From Rhyacophila brunnea (lineage: Eukaryota; Arthropoda; Insecta; Trichoptera; Rhyacophilidae), in contig JAGYXB010002040.1 of NCBI GenBank assembly GCA_022495005.1, positions 310,001 through 374,000 on the forward strand: a stretch of 64,000 nt of DNA, in the 5' to 3' direction. The position numbers were made by a program, and so were the translations under genes. Positions 43,650 through 56,823 of the stretch are shown in pieces (within the stretch, counting starts at the first letter, position 1; every line of letters begins with the position of its first letter). The notes beneath the pieces are model-generated. The model did not search any database. It worked only from the letters and a program-made list of their open reading frames with translations, and had not been told where the DNA came from.

Positions 43650-46600
43650 ATTAGATACTTTTCTTCATTGATTGGTGAATTTATTAAACTCGCTTCGTAC
43701 GTTAATGAAATTTTCGCTCGAGATTTAAATTAAATTTGCAATCATATTCCAACAAGAATCGACTATTATTATTATACAGACTCCACCTCATTAATTTGAC
43801 ATATATTATATTATGGCATATTATAATATATAATATTATACTACGCACGAGTTGAAATAAGGCAATTAATAGCAAGAGAAGAGTAATGGCTATAAACTAG
43901 TAACTATGTAATTGGGGTATAATTTTATGGATCCGTTTTCTATGAGGTAATTTCTCATAATAATTTTATCGCCAACAGTAGGGCGATGCTCTTCAAGTTT
44001 ACAACTACGTCAATAGTATTGAATTTGAAATTTATTTGTCATTAATAAGATAAATTATACGTATTTTAGTGTGATATAAAGTTTGATTAATAATACAATG
44101 CTTGTCACACAAAAGGGTAACAGTGGGGCAAACGGACTAGTGTATTTTTATATTTTATTTATTATAAAAAAATGATGTAAAATTTTTTTATTCGTTAGTA
44201 TCATAAGTATCATACTATTATAAGTTAAGACGAAAACAATCAATTTGTTGGCAAAATTAAGCACACACAATACTTAGTCGAAAATGCTTGTTCATCCGCA
44301 AGGCTTTGAGTAGATTATTTTTCCTCTTCCAATTGCGTTACAGCACAAATCAAGCCATTTTAAAGTATTTGTTAAGTTTTGCATGCTAATCAGTATCTCC
44401 ATATAGCGAAGTCGAAATCATTCCACCATTTGTCTCCCGCCTAAATTATTATGTAGGCAAGCCAAGACACGTTTTATATGTCGATGCAAGTCGTTATCAC
44501 CTTGGATACTTGTCTAGTAGGTAACCAGTTAACTCGTATGATAATTCACTGTTGAATCGACGAACGATAGAAAAGGCCTAAATTCATTTAATTAAGTAAA
44601 TAAGTTGATCAACTTTGTTCAAATGTGATTTCCACTATCAATTGACTTTCAAGTGTCATACAGGTAAACGATACAAATCGACAAGTGAAAACGCGGCATA
44701 AGACACCGATTCCACTTTTTATTTAGTTTCTACATAATTTTTAAACTGTTTCAACAATGAGTGTACAAGTACTTTCATACCTGTTATATTATTTTAATAA
44801 TTTTTAATAGCTATCTAAACTTAGTAATAACTGAAATATCTCTTCATTAAAAAATTCAATTCACTGGTTCGAAACAAAATGTATTAATTAACATAAGAAG
44901 TTTAACAGGACTGTATTTTTTGTCGTGTTCACGATGCCTAATTTACTTCCGTTGTCCTTGGGCGTCACGTCCTTCATGAGCTGCAATAACACGTGCAGAT
45001 TTACTAATTATTTTTGAATTATGGGTAGGTACATACTTACCTAATTTTAAATGTATCCAAATATTTTTTTCAATACACCACTCGCGGTTTTGGAAGTTGT
45101 CGGGTGTATTTTTAAATGTATCTGAAACTGTAGACTCGCAATATTGTCTATTGAAGCAGAGATGGCATTTAAATCAGATTAAGTGATATATATTTTGTTA
45201 GTAATGTAACACGGAGTCATAAAAAGATGGGGCGGCAGAACAGAATTTTTAGGCTGTCTAGGGGCGGAATTTTGTCTAGGGACGTCACTGCATCAGTTAG
45301 GTACATTGTTTTATATGCTTATATATTTATATATTAATCTGTCAACAAACTGTCAATATAATGTATGTGTATCTTGCTAGTAGTTTGTCCTTTAGTAATG
45401 TGTCTGGTTACAAACGAAATTAAAATTAAAATAGACAGTCATAGATTTATAAAAAATGTCACGGGCAACGAATCGTGTGACAGAATGATAGAAAAACGTG
45501 TTTATAACAAACAATAACATAAACAGAAATTACTTGCCAAATATTTTGATTTTAAAATAATTGTTTACTGCATTTTTTATGTGGTATATATTTGGGTTTG
45601 TCTGTATATAACGATAAATAATAGGATAAATATTAAGCCGCATAATAAAAAAAACACAATTTAGTTTTTCAAGGAGGAACCCTGATACTTTTATGGGGTC
45701 CCCGTTTTGATTCGGGTTTCTCATGTCTAGTTTTGGTTTCAAAATAAGCGATAGTGTTAAATGATTATACTATAGTTTCGGCATTTATTAGCATTGTTCG
45801 ATACAATTCCTGCTCCAAATGCTGCTGCAAGCAAATAATCTCACTACAACCTACAACTGCAAAACGCTTTTGCTCTAGCCATGGCACGACTGTTGAATAA
45901 TTTTCCTATGTTTGATGACTATTAACAATTCTTTCTTTCTATTGTGTCTATCAGATAGTGAACCGAAATTTTAAGATTGGTTACCATAGCATCGATATTA
46001 GACCGGAAAGGCTCTCAACGTAAATATTGTAATATCAACAAAAAAAAACTTTCCTTCAAAACCAATAAAATAGATTTCCACCATATAAACGCCAGTTAAA
46101 TTCACAAAAACAAGTCGTGCTTTTTGTTTGCCTCTGTGCATGCGTGCCCCACCGTTACCCTATTGATTTTCAATTCTCATTTAACGTATTTTGTTACAAC
46201 AACTACGTTATATAGGTAATATATTTAATCAAAATTAAATACACAGTCTTACGTAACAGACATCAAATTAATAATATTTTGATAATAAATAAGCTTTGAC
46301 GTTGCATTTCATTTTTAGAGCGATATATATTCTTGATTAAATCAAAATAGACATTATATAAACACAAAGCTAATTATATAAACATTCTTAGACCTTGTTT
46401 CTCAGGATAAATCTTGGGATGTTTCATCGGCATATTCAAATTGAATTCATTTAATATTGCATAATATCGCCCAATAATTTAGAAAATATTTCAAGAAAGA
46501 ATAATTATAGTATGTGTATCAGTCTTCATAATATCCACAGGCTTATGTTATTGTTATTACCATTAGTTAAGTTCGATTAACTGCTGGATTAAATCGACCC

Positions 46601-47880
46601 TATAGTCAGTTAGTTCGTTTCGGGTATTTTATGATAATTTTTTATTATACCAAATACGCACTTTAGCATATTTTACTGAGTTGTTGGTTCTTTCTTGCTT
46701 TAGGTACTATTTAATGTACACACAATGGGTCCGGATATATTGAGTCACAAAACCCGCTCTGGCGCAAATTTATTTTCTACTTAAAAAATAACTACGTCTG
46801 TTCTCATCAGTACATTAATAACTTCTGAATTAACCCCTCTTCGAGTATATGACAAAAACCGATTTTTGCAGTCATATAATATTTTATTTAAATAGCTAGT
46901 ATTATAAAAAAATTCGAAAACTTGGCTTAAGATGGTAACTAAACTTGTATCTTAATGCTCTGTCAGTGAGCCATTTTCCAGACGATCACACTGGTGCTTG
47001 GCAGTGGAAGGAGACGACGATTAGATATTATTATCATAACTTGCGATTGAATGACAATAACGACTTCCGGTAGCTCGCCCTTAACCGGGCCGCTACGTTT
47101 TAATTCTTTAATATAATTATTGTAAGCTGTAAACTGTCTGTCTTGATATATAATATAATAATATATTGTATTATTCTATATCAAAGTTGTTGTTAATTGA
47201 ATTCGTAGCCTTAATATAATATATTAATAATAAACATGTTTAGATCAATATGGCTAGATGTTGTTAAACAATTTGTTTATAATTCTATTTCTACATATTG
47301 TTATTCAAAAGTTTACTACTTCCATATTATGAACAACATCCAACAAATCCTTATCATATTATTAAATATAAGAATAACATTACTAATAAAGTAAAATAAC
47401 AAACCAGCTTAATTATATTGATCTTACTGCTCAATAGAATTATTAGGAACTTCATTCAGGATATAACCCCTATCACTGGTATACAATATTATATATCAAT
47501 ACTTAAAGAGCTATATTATAGAATTTCCTGTGTTATAATAATAATATATCTAAGATTTAGAAGAATTTCTTTGGAATCGTATCAGGTCAACTGAAAGAGA
47601 TGACCCTTTTGACGCCTTTTACCCAGTGATACGTAACTAAAAAGGGTTAAAGGAAAAAGTGTCATCTTTTTACTGATAACTCAATAACTAACTACCCTAT
47701 TTGTTATGATGTGTAAAAATTACGTAGCTGTGTTTGCACTATGTAAACAGCAATTCGTTTTTATTTATTTACTTATCGTAAAAACAACTGTAAAAAATAA
47801 AAACATTTTATTAAAACGCAGAATTTTTATATCTTTTTGTAGTTAATACCTATGGTTTTTAATTGTCAAGTGAGTTATTT
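43650..47880. other. Long AT-rich stretch without a gene
   Basis: No coding region, RNA gene or delimited repeat was recognised. Slightly GC-richer patches at 44935-45000, 45665-45730 and 46965-47100 translate into nothing familiar. Confidence 0.4.
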
Positions 47881-47882
47881 AA

Positions 47883-47887
<5 letters not shown>

Positions 47888-47930
<43 letters not shown>

Positions 47931-47931
47931 A
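47888..47931. repeat. (AT)n microsatellite
   Basis: About 20 uninterrupted AT units with AT-rich borders. Confidence 0.95.
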
Positions 47932-48099
47932 AAGGAATTTATTTTCTACTTAATAATTCCAAAAGAAACGATTCCCACATGGGAGTAGATTGGTGACATG
48001 AGATCATAATTAAATTATAAATACATAGGTGTACCTACGTATATGAAACTGTAAGTTACATAGTCGATTATCTCTTTATTCCGCCATTGTAAATATAAT

Positions 48100-48300
48100 C
48101 TTTTTTTGCAAACATAATTATAGTAAAAGCATAATAAAATTTATGTAATAAAAATCATGTTGCAAATTTGTCTTAAAATAGAAAAAAATGGCGGCTGATC
48201 AAATCAAATGACATTGCAATCAATCTCTGGTTTAGTTATATTCAACTAATAAATAGAGCCGGAATTAATATATAGGTAAAGAATAGGTAGGTACTATGAA
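48100..48300 (+). repeat. Dispersed repeat F, copy 1
   Basis: TGGCGGCTGATCAAATCAAA, GCAATCAATCTCTGGTTTAG and AACTAATAAATAGAGCCGGA match 62250-62425 (TGACGACTGATAAAAATAAA, GCAATCAATATATGGTTTGA, AACTAACAAACGGAGCAGGA). No gene. Confidence 0.6.
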
Positions 48301-49980
48301 AAGTACTTTGAAAATGTAAGGTATTAAAACATCAAAAAAAGTAAATATGGAGGTAACCGACTTTCCACCGACTGCCAACAATTAAAAAAAATTAAAATAA
48401 ATTAATTTAATAATTAAAACCGCTTAATTAAAACTGAATGAATTTAGATAGTCGCATATAGAATGACTCGGATATCTACTCAGATAATATAATAAAAACA
48501 ACACCATACGCCAAGATATTTTTTTTGTAACTTAGAAAACTCTGTGATATTATCATTTATTTTGGAAATTGGATTTTATTCAGGACATGCATTTCAAATA
48601 TTTAATATTTGAAACTTATATGTCAACCACGATTTTCATTGTTTCTCACCAGGTCTATCCATTCCATATTGAAATAAATAAACTAATTGTTGTATAAAAA
48701 TATACTTCATAAAATATGGTTTTGAAATAATATAATATTTAAATTACAATGTTCTGTAGATTAAATCTGAACGCCCTCGGCCATTTGTATCTTACTTTTT
48801 ATTTATCATGAAAAACGTGTAGGTACCATTTAGAAAGCCAGGAGTTTATATTCTTACATAAGCCAACCCTTCAGTTAATTCTGTGTAACTAACCTTTTTT
48901 GGTTTATTTTTTAAGCTGACAGAAATTTCATTCGGATTCTAAGTTATTAGGTTAAATATAAAAAAAAATCTCTTCGCGGTCCTCCGTCCACAAGTAAGAA
49001 GATACCCTGGAAATAATTCAAGGAAAATTTGTTGTCGGTATTCAGAATACATTTTATACATGCACGATACTGTCAACATAAAAAAACATACCCTTGTTAC
49101 CGCGCATTTTGAACATTTAAATATTACATTTATCAAACTTCAGTCTACATTAGATTACTGCCAACACAATGACAAACGACACAATAACTACATTAATATC
49201 GTTGTGTTGGTTAATCACAATTAAAATAAAACCCCAATACCATAATGTTATTGAATAATTGAGGTGACAAAGGATTAAATGACTACACGTGTCACATAAT
49301 TAACCAATTAGTTAGAAAACAATTTCCACATCACAACATACCCATGTATACATAAAACAGGATTCAAAAATGACACAGCTGTGTATGGAAGGTTTATATA
49401 GAATTCATAGATATCTTTGGATTATAATATAAAATATTTTCATAGTGTTTTCAATATTTTGCCTGACATCAAACCCTCCTTCAAACGCTGAAATATTAAA
49501 AAACATAAACATACTAATATTATATTTTTTTTATTATTTTGGAAGAAAGTATGTTGAAAAGAGTTATATAGAATTTACAATAGCATATTTAATTTTGAAG
49601 TCGATTTATTCAATTTAGTCTCCGGTACACTTGTATACATCCAATCTTCTGTATCTCATATTACCACATATTGAAAAGTGTAGGGTTTACTAATTTACTG
49701 TAATAATAATTAAAACTATTAACAATCTTGGATGCATGTACACAGCAGTAATATTAATTACTATAGTGATTCTTAATGATTGTATTGCATTATTTTTATT
49801 GATCGAATTCCTTACATTTTTTTCAAATTTCTTTTATAGTGTCAACTGTCAATTTTTGATGGAAATACATTGTATTAATTAAAATAAAATACAATATTGC
49901 GTGGTTTACCAGTAGACAGTGTATCTTTGAAGGGAGTGAAACCGATTGTGATTAATATTAAACTAAAGGAATTAGTATTA
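48301..49980. other. Intergenic AT-rich stretch
   Basis: Nothing recognised; the 65-codon minus-strand frame at 48939-49136 has no family features. Confidence 0.4.
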
Positions 49981-49984
49981 CATA

Positions 49985-50195
49985 ATCATCATCAGCCTGA
50001 ATCTATCCACTGCTGAATGAAGGCCTCTCTAAGCTGACTCCACTTCTCTCGGTCCTGTGCGTTGCATTACCAAATACTTCCACAGAACTTAATCATTTCG
50101 CACCTCTTGGGGACCACTGATGAATGATTCGTCCAACGATTGTCCCTTCTTTGAGCTATGTATCCAGCCCATTTCCGTTTGAAGTTTTTAGCGAA
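49985..50195 (-). pseudogene. RTE-type LINE 3' end fragment
   Basis: Read in reverse: K-R-K-W-A-G-Y-I-A-Q-R-R-D-N-R-W-T, P-K-R-C-E-M-I-K-F-C-G-S, A-Q-D-R-E-K-W-S-Q-L-R-E-A-F-I-Q-Q-W-I-D-S-G stop and a GATGATGATT tail. Frameshifts and a TAA interrupt it. Same family as 10401-10859. Confidence 0.8.
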
Positions 50196-50229
50196 CTCTT
50201 TTACACACTCTATCTTTGGGTATTTTAAA

Positions 50230-50945
50230 TTATAATAATTCCATATTATTGGATCAATCGATTCTAATCAATGACGTGGACAACTCACTTCATACCCGGC
50301 GCGCACGAGAAATTGTGCATTAAAGTCATTCACAGATGTATAGGTAGATGTCACGTGACCATATGACGTATCCGTTTCCATTATGCGATACAAGCTTCGA
50401 GAATTTATAGTAATATAACCTTTATTGTAAAAGCGTATTAGTGTCATGACTCATTGCGTTAGAAACAGATTCTCGGTTACTTACGACTTCTCGGAGATTA
50501 GACGCAAGTGAGCTCAGCGAATCACAGGCATGCAATGGTTCCTGTCATTCAATTGCATTGAATAAACATTCATCAATATCTTAAAATGGAATTTCATAAA
50601 TAATAAATAATACTAACACATGAAAAGTGATATCCCATCTTTCTTGGAGTGTTTAGTAGATTTTTTTTACAATTTTTAACTAGGCACATTGGCATTTTGT
50701 AACACAATAATAACGGTGAAGTCGAAACCTGACAGTCAGAAATTTTGTATGGGCAGACCCAGCGGTGTCGCCAGACCGCTTGCAAACAGAATGTTCATTT
50801 GAGCGTAGGATACCGATATTAAAATATGAATTTCGCCATCCGGCAGACCCGACACAAAGTGAGTGTCATTTTATTTTCTAGATGCTTCGTCCATATTAAT
50901 GTCATTGATTCTAATGGTCTTTATTAAAATTGCTACTACAGAGTA
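50230..50945. other. Intergenic stretch of moderate GC
   Basis: 50260-50560 and 50700-50870 are less AT-rich than the surroundings, but no frame or RNA gene is recognisable. Confidence 0.4.
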
Positions 50946-50994
50946 ATAATTACTTCGGGACGTTTATATTGGAATAATACTGCGCAGTAGTTGG

Positions 50995-51290
50995 TACTAT
51001 CTCTCTCTCTTCTTGGTCGTGCACGCATGGCTGAGGATCGTGACCACATTTAAATTTCGCCATCCTTTGAGCGACCAAGACTTTCCATCCTTCTTGATCT
51101 TCCGCTTCTCTTGGAGCAGAATGGATGGTGCCCCCAGTCAGCTCTTTCACTTGGTCGCGCCATCGAGCAGATACTCTTCCTCTACTTCGCCTTTCCTAGA
51201 GGCTACCCAAAACTACCAGTCTCTCCAGGTTGTCCGGTCCGCGCCTGACAATATGTCCAAAAAACTGCAGAATTCTTCTCAGTAGTTGGT
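50995..51290 (-). pseudogene. LINE ORF2 C-terminal fragment
   Basis: Minus strand: R-I-L-Q-F-F-G-H-I, R-T-G-Q-P-G-E-T-G-S-F, R-G-R-V-S-A-R-W-R-D-Q-V-K-E-L-T-G, A-P-R-E-A-E-D-Q-E-G-W-K-V-L-V and finally C-G-H-D-P-Q-P-C. The GR..RW.DQ....TG....A...A.DR..W......GHDPQ pattern is the end of an arthropod LINE ORF2. One frame change separates the first part. It is a better-preserved relative of 7165-7350. Confidence 0.75.
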
Positions 51291-51294
51291 ACTA

Positions 51295-52140
51295 TAAACA
51301 GTATTATATTTTGACGTACCTATATAATACTCATAAAACTAAACCAACTATTTTGATAAAAATTATTAAACACTTCCTAATATTTAGTATTCGTATTTAA
51401 ATAAGTTTTACAATAAAATAATCTCAGAATGCTTCTCATAAAGAAGTCATTTAAGTTAAACTCAGCGAAATGATATAAAATCTCATTGTCGGAGTGTAAC
51501 TTTTTACGTTTTTCGAATTTACATAATAATAAGGTGCTGGGGATATTTCTCTTTCTGAAAATATAATTTGATCTCGTTCACTATCCTAGTTTTTAATAAG
51601 TTTTCATATCTGCTTTGGGTTACGTTCGCTCGGCTTTCCACATAAAAGACTTCAAAAAGGACCTCTGGATATTTGTTAGGAACTGCACGCAGACTTAAAA
51701 CTGTGGGATTTAATCATCGAATAAATTTTAATATTGTGATTATTAATTACGAGTACTTAAATGAGACGAATTTTGACATGCCTACTAAGAATAAGAACAT
51801 ATAAAATTATATAATTGATTTAAACAGTTTAACTTGTGTTGTAGTTGTTTTAAGTGAAACTTAAAACAACTAAACAGATCAATTTGTAAAAAATAAAATT
51901 AATTATAAACTCAACCTAATTTAAAATATTTCAACTTTTATGGGATCATCTAATAGGTAAACCGTACTACAATATTCATTCATAACGAAAAAAACTCACA
52001 TATTTAAAAAATATGTTGCAAACCAATATGCAAAATACGTTTAGTCATAATATATACTATGAGCGTCGAATTAATAAAATTAACTTGATAACATTGTAAA
52101 ATCAGTTAGTGAGAAACCTGGAAACACATAATAATTAATG
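51295..52140. other. Intergenic AT-rich stretch
   Basis: No gene recognised. A small inverted repeat at 51835-51870 (GTTGTTTTAAGT / ACTTAAAACAAC) has arms of 12 bp. Confidence 0.45.
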
Positions 52141-52149
52141 GGAACTAAA

Positions 52150-52395
52150 ATGGGTGTTCTCGAGTGTGGAAAAATATGGGATAAACTTAAACACGTCTCA
52201 AGAATGCCTCATTCTAAGCTTGTCCTTCGTTCTGATAAATGGTCTCGGTTTATGCACTGACGCTCATTCAATATTGGTGTATTTTAAGGTTGCAACACAC
52301 GCTATTGGACGTCTATAATCTGTGTTACATTTACGTAAGACACTCACATTCAAAACCCTGTTTCAATTGTAGTGTATTGGGGGTATAGCCTATCT
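52150..52395 (+). repeat. Dispersed repeat E, copy 2
   Basis: Collinear with 21840-22060. Confidence 0.65.
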
Positions 52396-52734
52396 CAATT
52401 TTATTTACTAATCAGTTCTGTGTGAGAAACCTATTAACTGCTAATAAAAAACGGTAACTAAATACTTGTGTATCGACGTAAGTAATACGTAATTGATAGC
52501 CGATGTTCTTATATTAGTCTTAACAAATTTAGGGGAAAAAATACAAAATTATCATAAAATGAAGCAATCAATATAAAAACAATGATTTCTATCACATTCC
52601 TGGTGTTAGAAAATTATTATATGTTATCTTTCGAAATATAGGTTGTTTAGACTATAACTGGAAGTATTCGTATTCACTTTTTGTAATAACACTTAATATC
52701 AATCCCAATCCAAAGTATGGCCGCTAAACCAAGA

Positions 52735-53093
52735 GATATCACTGTGGCTGTATAGACGCATCCTCAAAATTCCTTGGAGACTGACCGGGTGACAAATGTT
52801 GAAGTTCTCAATCGAATGGGGAAAGACCGAGAAGTTCTACCTAGTATCAAAACCAGGAAACTACAGTACCTAGGCCACATTATGAGAAGACAAAAATACA
52901 GCATTCCCCAACTTGTCATTCAAGACAAAAACAATGGTAAGCGTAGCAGAGGACGGCGCCGCATTTTGTGGCTTAAGAACCTCCGTGATTGGTACGTGTG
53001 CAGCTCCACTGAACTGTTCTGGGTAGCAGACGACAAAGCTAAGATCGTCTTGATGGTGGCCGACCTCCGCTAGGGATGGCACAATAAGAAGAA
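52735..53093 (+). pseudogene. Second LINE ORF2 C-terminus, frameshifted
   Basis: The DNA is close to 40548-40893 throughout, but has TTGGAGACTGACC where the other copy has TTGGACTGACC, a two-base insertion that breaks the frame. After it the protein is open through L-G-H-I-M-R-R-Q-K-Y-S, G-R-R-R-I-L-W-L-K-N-L-R and ends M-V-A-D-L-R stop (53071-53073), followed by GATGGCACAATAAGAAGAAG. Confidence 0.85.
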
Positions 53094-53324
53094 GATTCAA
53101 TTCCAATACATTTGTTATGTAATTAAATTGGTAGCCACAGAAAAAAAATAATAATCTATGTTGATACAATGATGACTACTAACAAGGTAGCGGAGTTATT
53201 ACAATGTACCGACGATAGTTTTGTGATAATTAGTTAAAATTAATATTCTTGGTAATATTAGTAGATAAAAAATAGTTTACCTTTGTTATACTAATTCAAC
53301 GTGTTTTATCTCAGTGCACACTAT

Positions 53325-54013
53325 AGATTCCAATCCCGGGATCCCGAGCTATTTTTGATACCTATGAATCCCGGGATTGATAAACATAATCCCGAAACTT
53401 TCAGGATTGATTTTTTATCAATTTTAATGGAAAATAAAATAAAAACAAAAATATAACAGAATTTAAAAATAAACTGAGTTTGAATGAAGTTTGATTTATA
53501 CCCATGTGTAAGTTGCCGATTGATTTTATTTTTTCACATAAATTAATAAAAATGAGAAAGATTGGAAAATTACAATGCTTCGTACTTTAAACAAAGTAAT
53601 TCCACCATGATCGCATACGTTTTACTGCAGTTTCATATTTGGCTGACTAATTAGATTTATGAAGAGGAAATGCCCATAAGTACACCATGATTATTTGCTT
53701 TACTATTTTAAATCTCGCTAATCCATTCATTAAGTCTTTACTATCAGAAACGGCAATCTCATATTAAATTCACATTATTATTTACTCAATTAAACATATG
53801 TATTTCCAAAATTGAACGTATTCATACAATATTAACAATAAATGTCTTAAATAGTATAAATTATACTAGATTTATTTTTGACCGATTTTATCAATGTTAT
53901 TTGTAAATATATTTTTTTTATATTAACAACGGAAAAAAATGCCAATCCCGGGATTGTCAAATTGTAATCCCGAAATCCAGGGATCAGAATTTTGGCTCGG
54001 GATTGGATTCCTA
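53325..54013. mobile_element. hAT-type MITE with CCCGGGATT subterminal repeats, copy 2
   Basis: Ends are GATTCCAATCCCGGGATCCC and, at the right, GGCTCGGGATTGGATTCC. It is collinear with 20070-20737 throughout, with a small insertion near 53580-53630. The outermost TAGGG is eroded, and the target duplication (CTATA on both sides at best) is not secure. Confidence 0.8.
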
Positions 54014-54267
54014 TAAAATATAATACTAAGTAAACTGTATCTGTGTTGCAATATTATTTCCAACAAATTGAAGCATTTTATTCTTAGCTCCACTTTCATA
54101 TTATATACATAGATTCTGTCTCTAAACAATAAGGTTTCATTTAAAGAAATGCATTTAATCTTTAAACCTTGTTTCTCTTCCCTTAAAAATTTGATAAAAT
54201 TGATTTCGATTTGACTTTCAGACGAACCTTTTTATTTTGATATTGAAATAAGCTAACAATCAGAACT

Positions 54268-54575
54268 TGCGCATCTAATCTATACTCAAGACTGCTATTG
54301 GCCGCTATCGACGGTTATCGGGGGTAGTTTATTATATTATTATGTTTGTATTGAGGTATTATAATTGATAGAATAAGTTAGCCGTTTAAACAGTCAAAAC
54401 TGTTTATCTCGCTCTAAAAGTTATCACATCTAAGAGAGATGCTGTTGAAAATGACTTAAATTAAAACTAACTTATTGTAAAAATTATAATACTCTAATAC
54501 AAAAAAATGAAAAACTACCCTCGATAGCGGCCGATAACAGTATTTATTGTGTATAGAAAAGTCGCGCTAACGTAT
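54268..54575. mobile_element. MITE-B, inverted-repeat element
   Basis: The left part TCTATACTCAAGACTGCTAT, GGCCGCTATCGACGG, GGGGTAGTTTATTA is mirrored at the right as AAACTACCCTCGATAGCGGC, GATAACAGTATTTATTGTGT. Arms of about 100 bp are imperfect. There is no open frame. A one-arm relative is at 3411-3535. Confidence 0.7.
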
Positions 54576-54579
54576 TTTT

Positions 54580-56110
54580 CCTTGCCATTTTGTACTGTAA
54601 TGGTCAATGACTTCGTGCCTTCTCAGCATTATTTATACAGTGTAAGAATTAGCAAATCATTTAAAGTATCACACAATAGTCGCATCTACAGTAAGAATAT
54701 TCTACTCGCGTGACATCGAAGTGCAATAATGCAGAGACCAGCAGATATTTCTCAACTGCAAACTTCATCAACAATGACTCGCAATTTATCGAATATTCAG
54801 GTGTGTAATTAGCAGGTATGGCATTGGTATCAATCTTAATCTCCGTCTGATCAGTAAGCTTCGTGTAAGTTGCTCCTGTCTCATATCATAAGTAGGTATT
54901 GTGACATTACGCTATTGTAAGAAACTCTTGTACCAACTGTTTACGCTACAAATAAGACTCGCTTCCGCATCCATCGGAGCAACCACCACCAAATATTGAC
55001 TTCTCATCTCTCCTCCTGACGACTTTCCATCTACACCTCTTGGTCATTCCCTAATCACATGGGTCTCGTCAATCAACCACGAGACTCCGCGAAAGTACCA
55101 ATACACTATTAAATAGTATCAAATTTTAATGTGGATGTGTTTAAGGCTATACATCAGTTAAGGCATGGTCTAAAAAAACGTGGCTAGGCGATGCGCGGAT
55201 TGTGCAAATGACGCGTGCCGAACGAAATATAATTTGTCATATAAATCCAATATGCATCCATTTAATGTTCTGTTTATTGTTCTATTAGTAACAATAATAA
55301 TAATAAATTCATTGACATGTTTTCTTTTTCAAGTAAATGGGTAACGTTTTTTAGTCATCTTTACACGATTTAAGAATTAATACTCCCGTCGCCATCACGA
55401 AATAAATTGACGTGTTCACAGCTCAACTTTCGCTCTCCGATTGCCAGCGAGTCCAAAATTTCGTCGCACCTATAGTTGAAAATTATTTGCCGTTTCACTG
55501 AAGTATACTCTTAATATTGTGACAGCCATCGTTTCAGCACCATTGTATAGCATAAATTCACATGTCTCATTAGATTTTATGTATATCAACGTAGGGGAGA
55601 ATGTTTACATTACTGGAAAACACTGTACTTTATTGAGCGAGTGATACAAGAAATAAAATAATTATTTCCACTTAGTTTGACATGCATTCTAGTCTAGTCC
55701 GCACGCGTTTGAGGAATGTGCGGACCTTTTTATTTAAATTCCTCCCTCAGTTCAATCATTAGCATCCCACTTCTCCTTCATCCCTACCAGCTATTACATT
55801 CCGCAGCATCCCCAGCTACCCACCCACCTACCCACCTTCTCTTTAAAATACGTAATATAATGAGAGAGGCTGTAATCGCTGCACAGCCGAGGATGCCGCC
55901 TAAAAAGTGCGCCTACGGAAAAACTCGGTAACTTGATTCATAACAAATTTAATTATCAAATACCTGAACAGCATTATATTTTACAAACAATCATTGAATT
56001 ATTCGCATTCATTTTTGAAAAGCGACTGAAAATAAAGTGTGTTTCAATAAAACATTAATCAATTAACGGAAACGTCGCACATTACATGCTTGAAGCGATA
56101 CAATTAATTA
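54580..56110. other. Intergenic stretch, GC-richer than average
   Basis: No gene recognised. A hairpin GTCCGCAC / GTGCGGAC with a 13-base loop lies at 55697-55725. C-rich sequence follows (55740-55840), with a frame at 55716-55931 that has no known domain. Confidence 0.4.
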
Positions 56111-56118
56111 ATAGTGTT

Positions 56119-56755
56119 TAGGGATTGCAATACCGAATGAAAATATCAATACCGGTATTTCGGTATTTATTATTGAATACCGTTATTAATACCGGTATTT
56201 CTTAAACAACAAAAACATAGAAGTAGGTGTTTATCAATAAATATAACTATTAAAATGTTTTAAAAATATTTTTTATAGCAAAAACCTACATTTATTATGT
56301 TGCCATTTAAAAATATGTATTGATCATAATAGTGATTTTTTACAAATAATTTGAATATATTGATAATCTTCTATCTATCTAAAGCCATCAAAAGTTCATC
56401 AAGTGCAAATAAGTCCGACTGCACGAAAAGCTTGTTAAATTCAACGCTTATAGAATAATTGAAAATTTTTGTCACGGATGTTTTCTATTTCGAAATAATA
56501 TTATGATAATTCATCGCGACAATTACTTACATAAATATATTTGATGAAATTTGTTTTATTATTTTTCACCTCTGTAGGATTTACTCAATATATTTGCATT
56601 TTATCAGCACATAACTTATAATTCATTTTCAAAAACGTAAACGAGTGTGCTTTCTTAATACCGAAAATTCCGGTATTTTGGATTTTCAAAACCGGCATTT
56701 CGGTATTGATAAATACTGGAATACCGGTTTTGAAATACCGGTATTGAAATCCCTG
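56119..56755. mobile_element. hAT-type MITE with ACCGGTATT subterminal repeats
   Basis: The ends are TAGGGATTGCAATACCG and, in reverse, CAGGGATTTCAATACCG. ATAGTGTT flanks both sides (56111-56118 and 56756-56763), an exact 8-bp target duplication. Near each end AATACCGGTATT or its halves occur four or more times. The interior is AT-rich and non-coding. It resembles the 20070 family in end sequence and design but uses a different subterminal motif. Confidence 0.88.
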
Positions 56756-56823
56756 ATAGTGTTAACAGTCAATTTTTGGAAACACATTGTTGTAATAAAA
56801 TAAAAGAAATGTGTAGTAGGTAC

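Noticed and set aside
47888..47931. (AT)n run as an origin or regulatory element
   Set aside because: An ordinary microsatellite in AT-rich DNA with no supporting motif.
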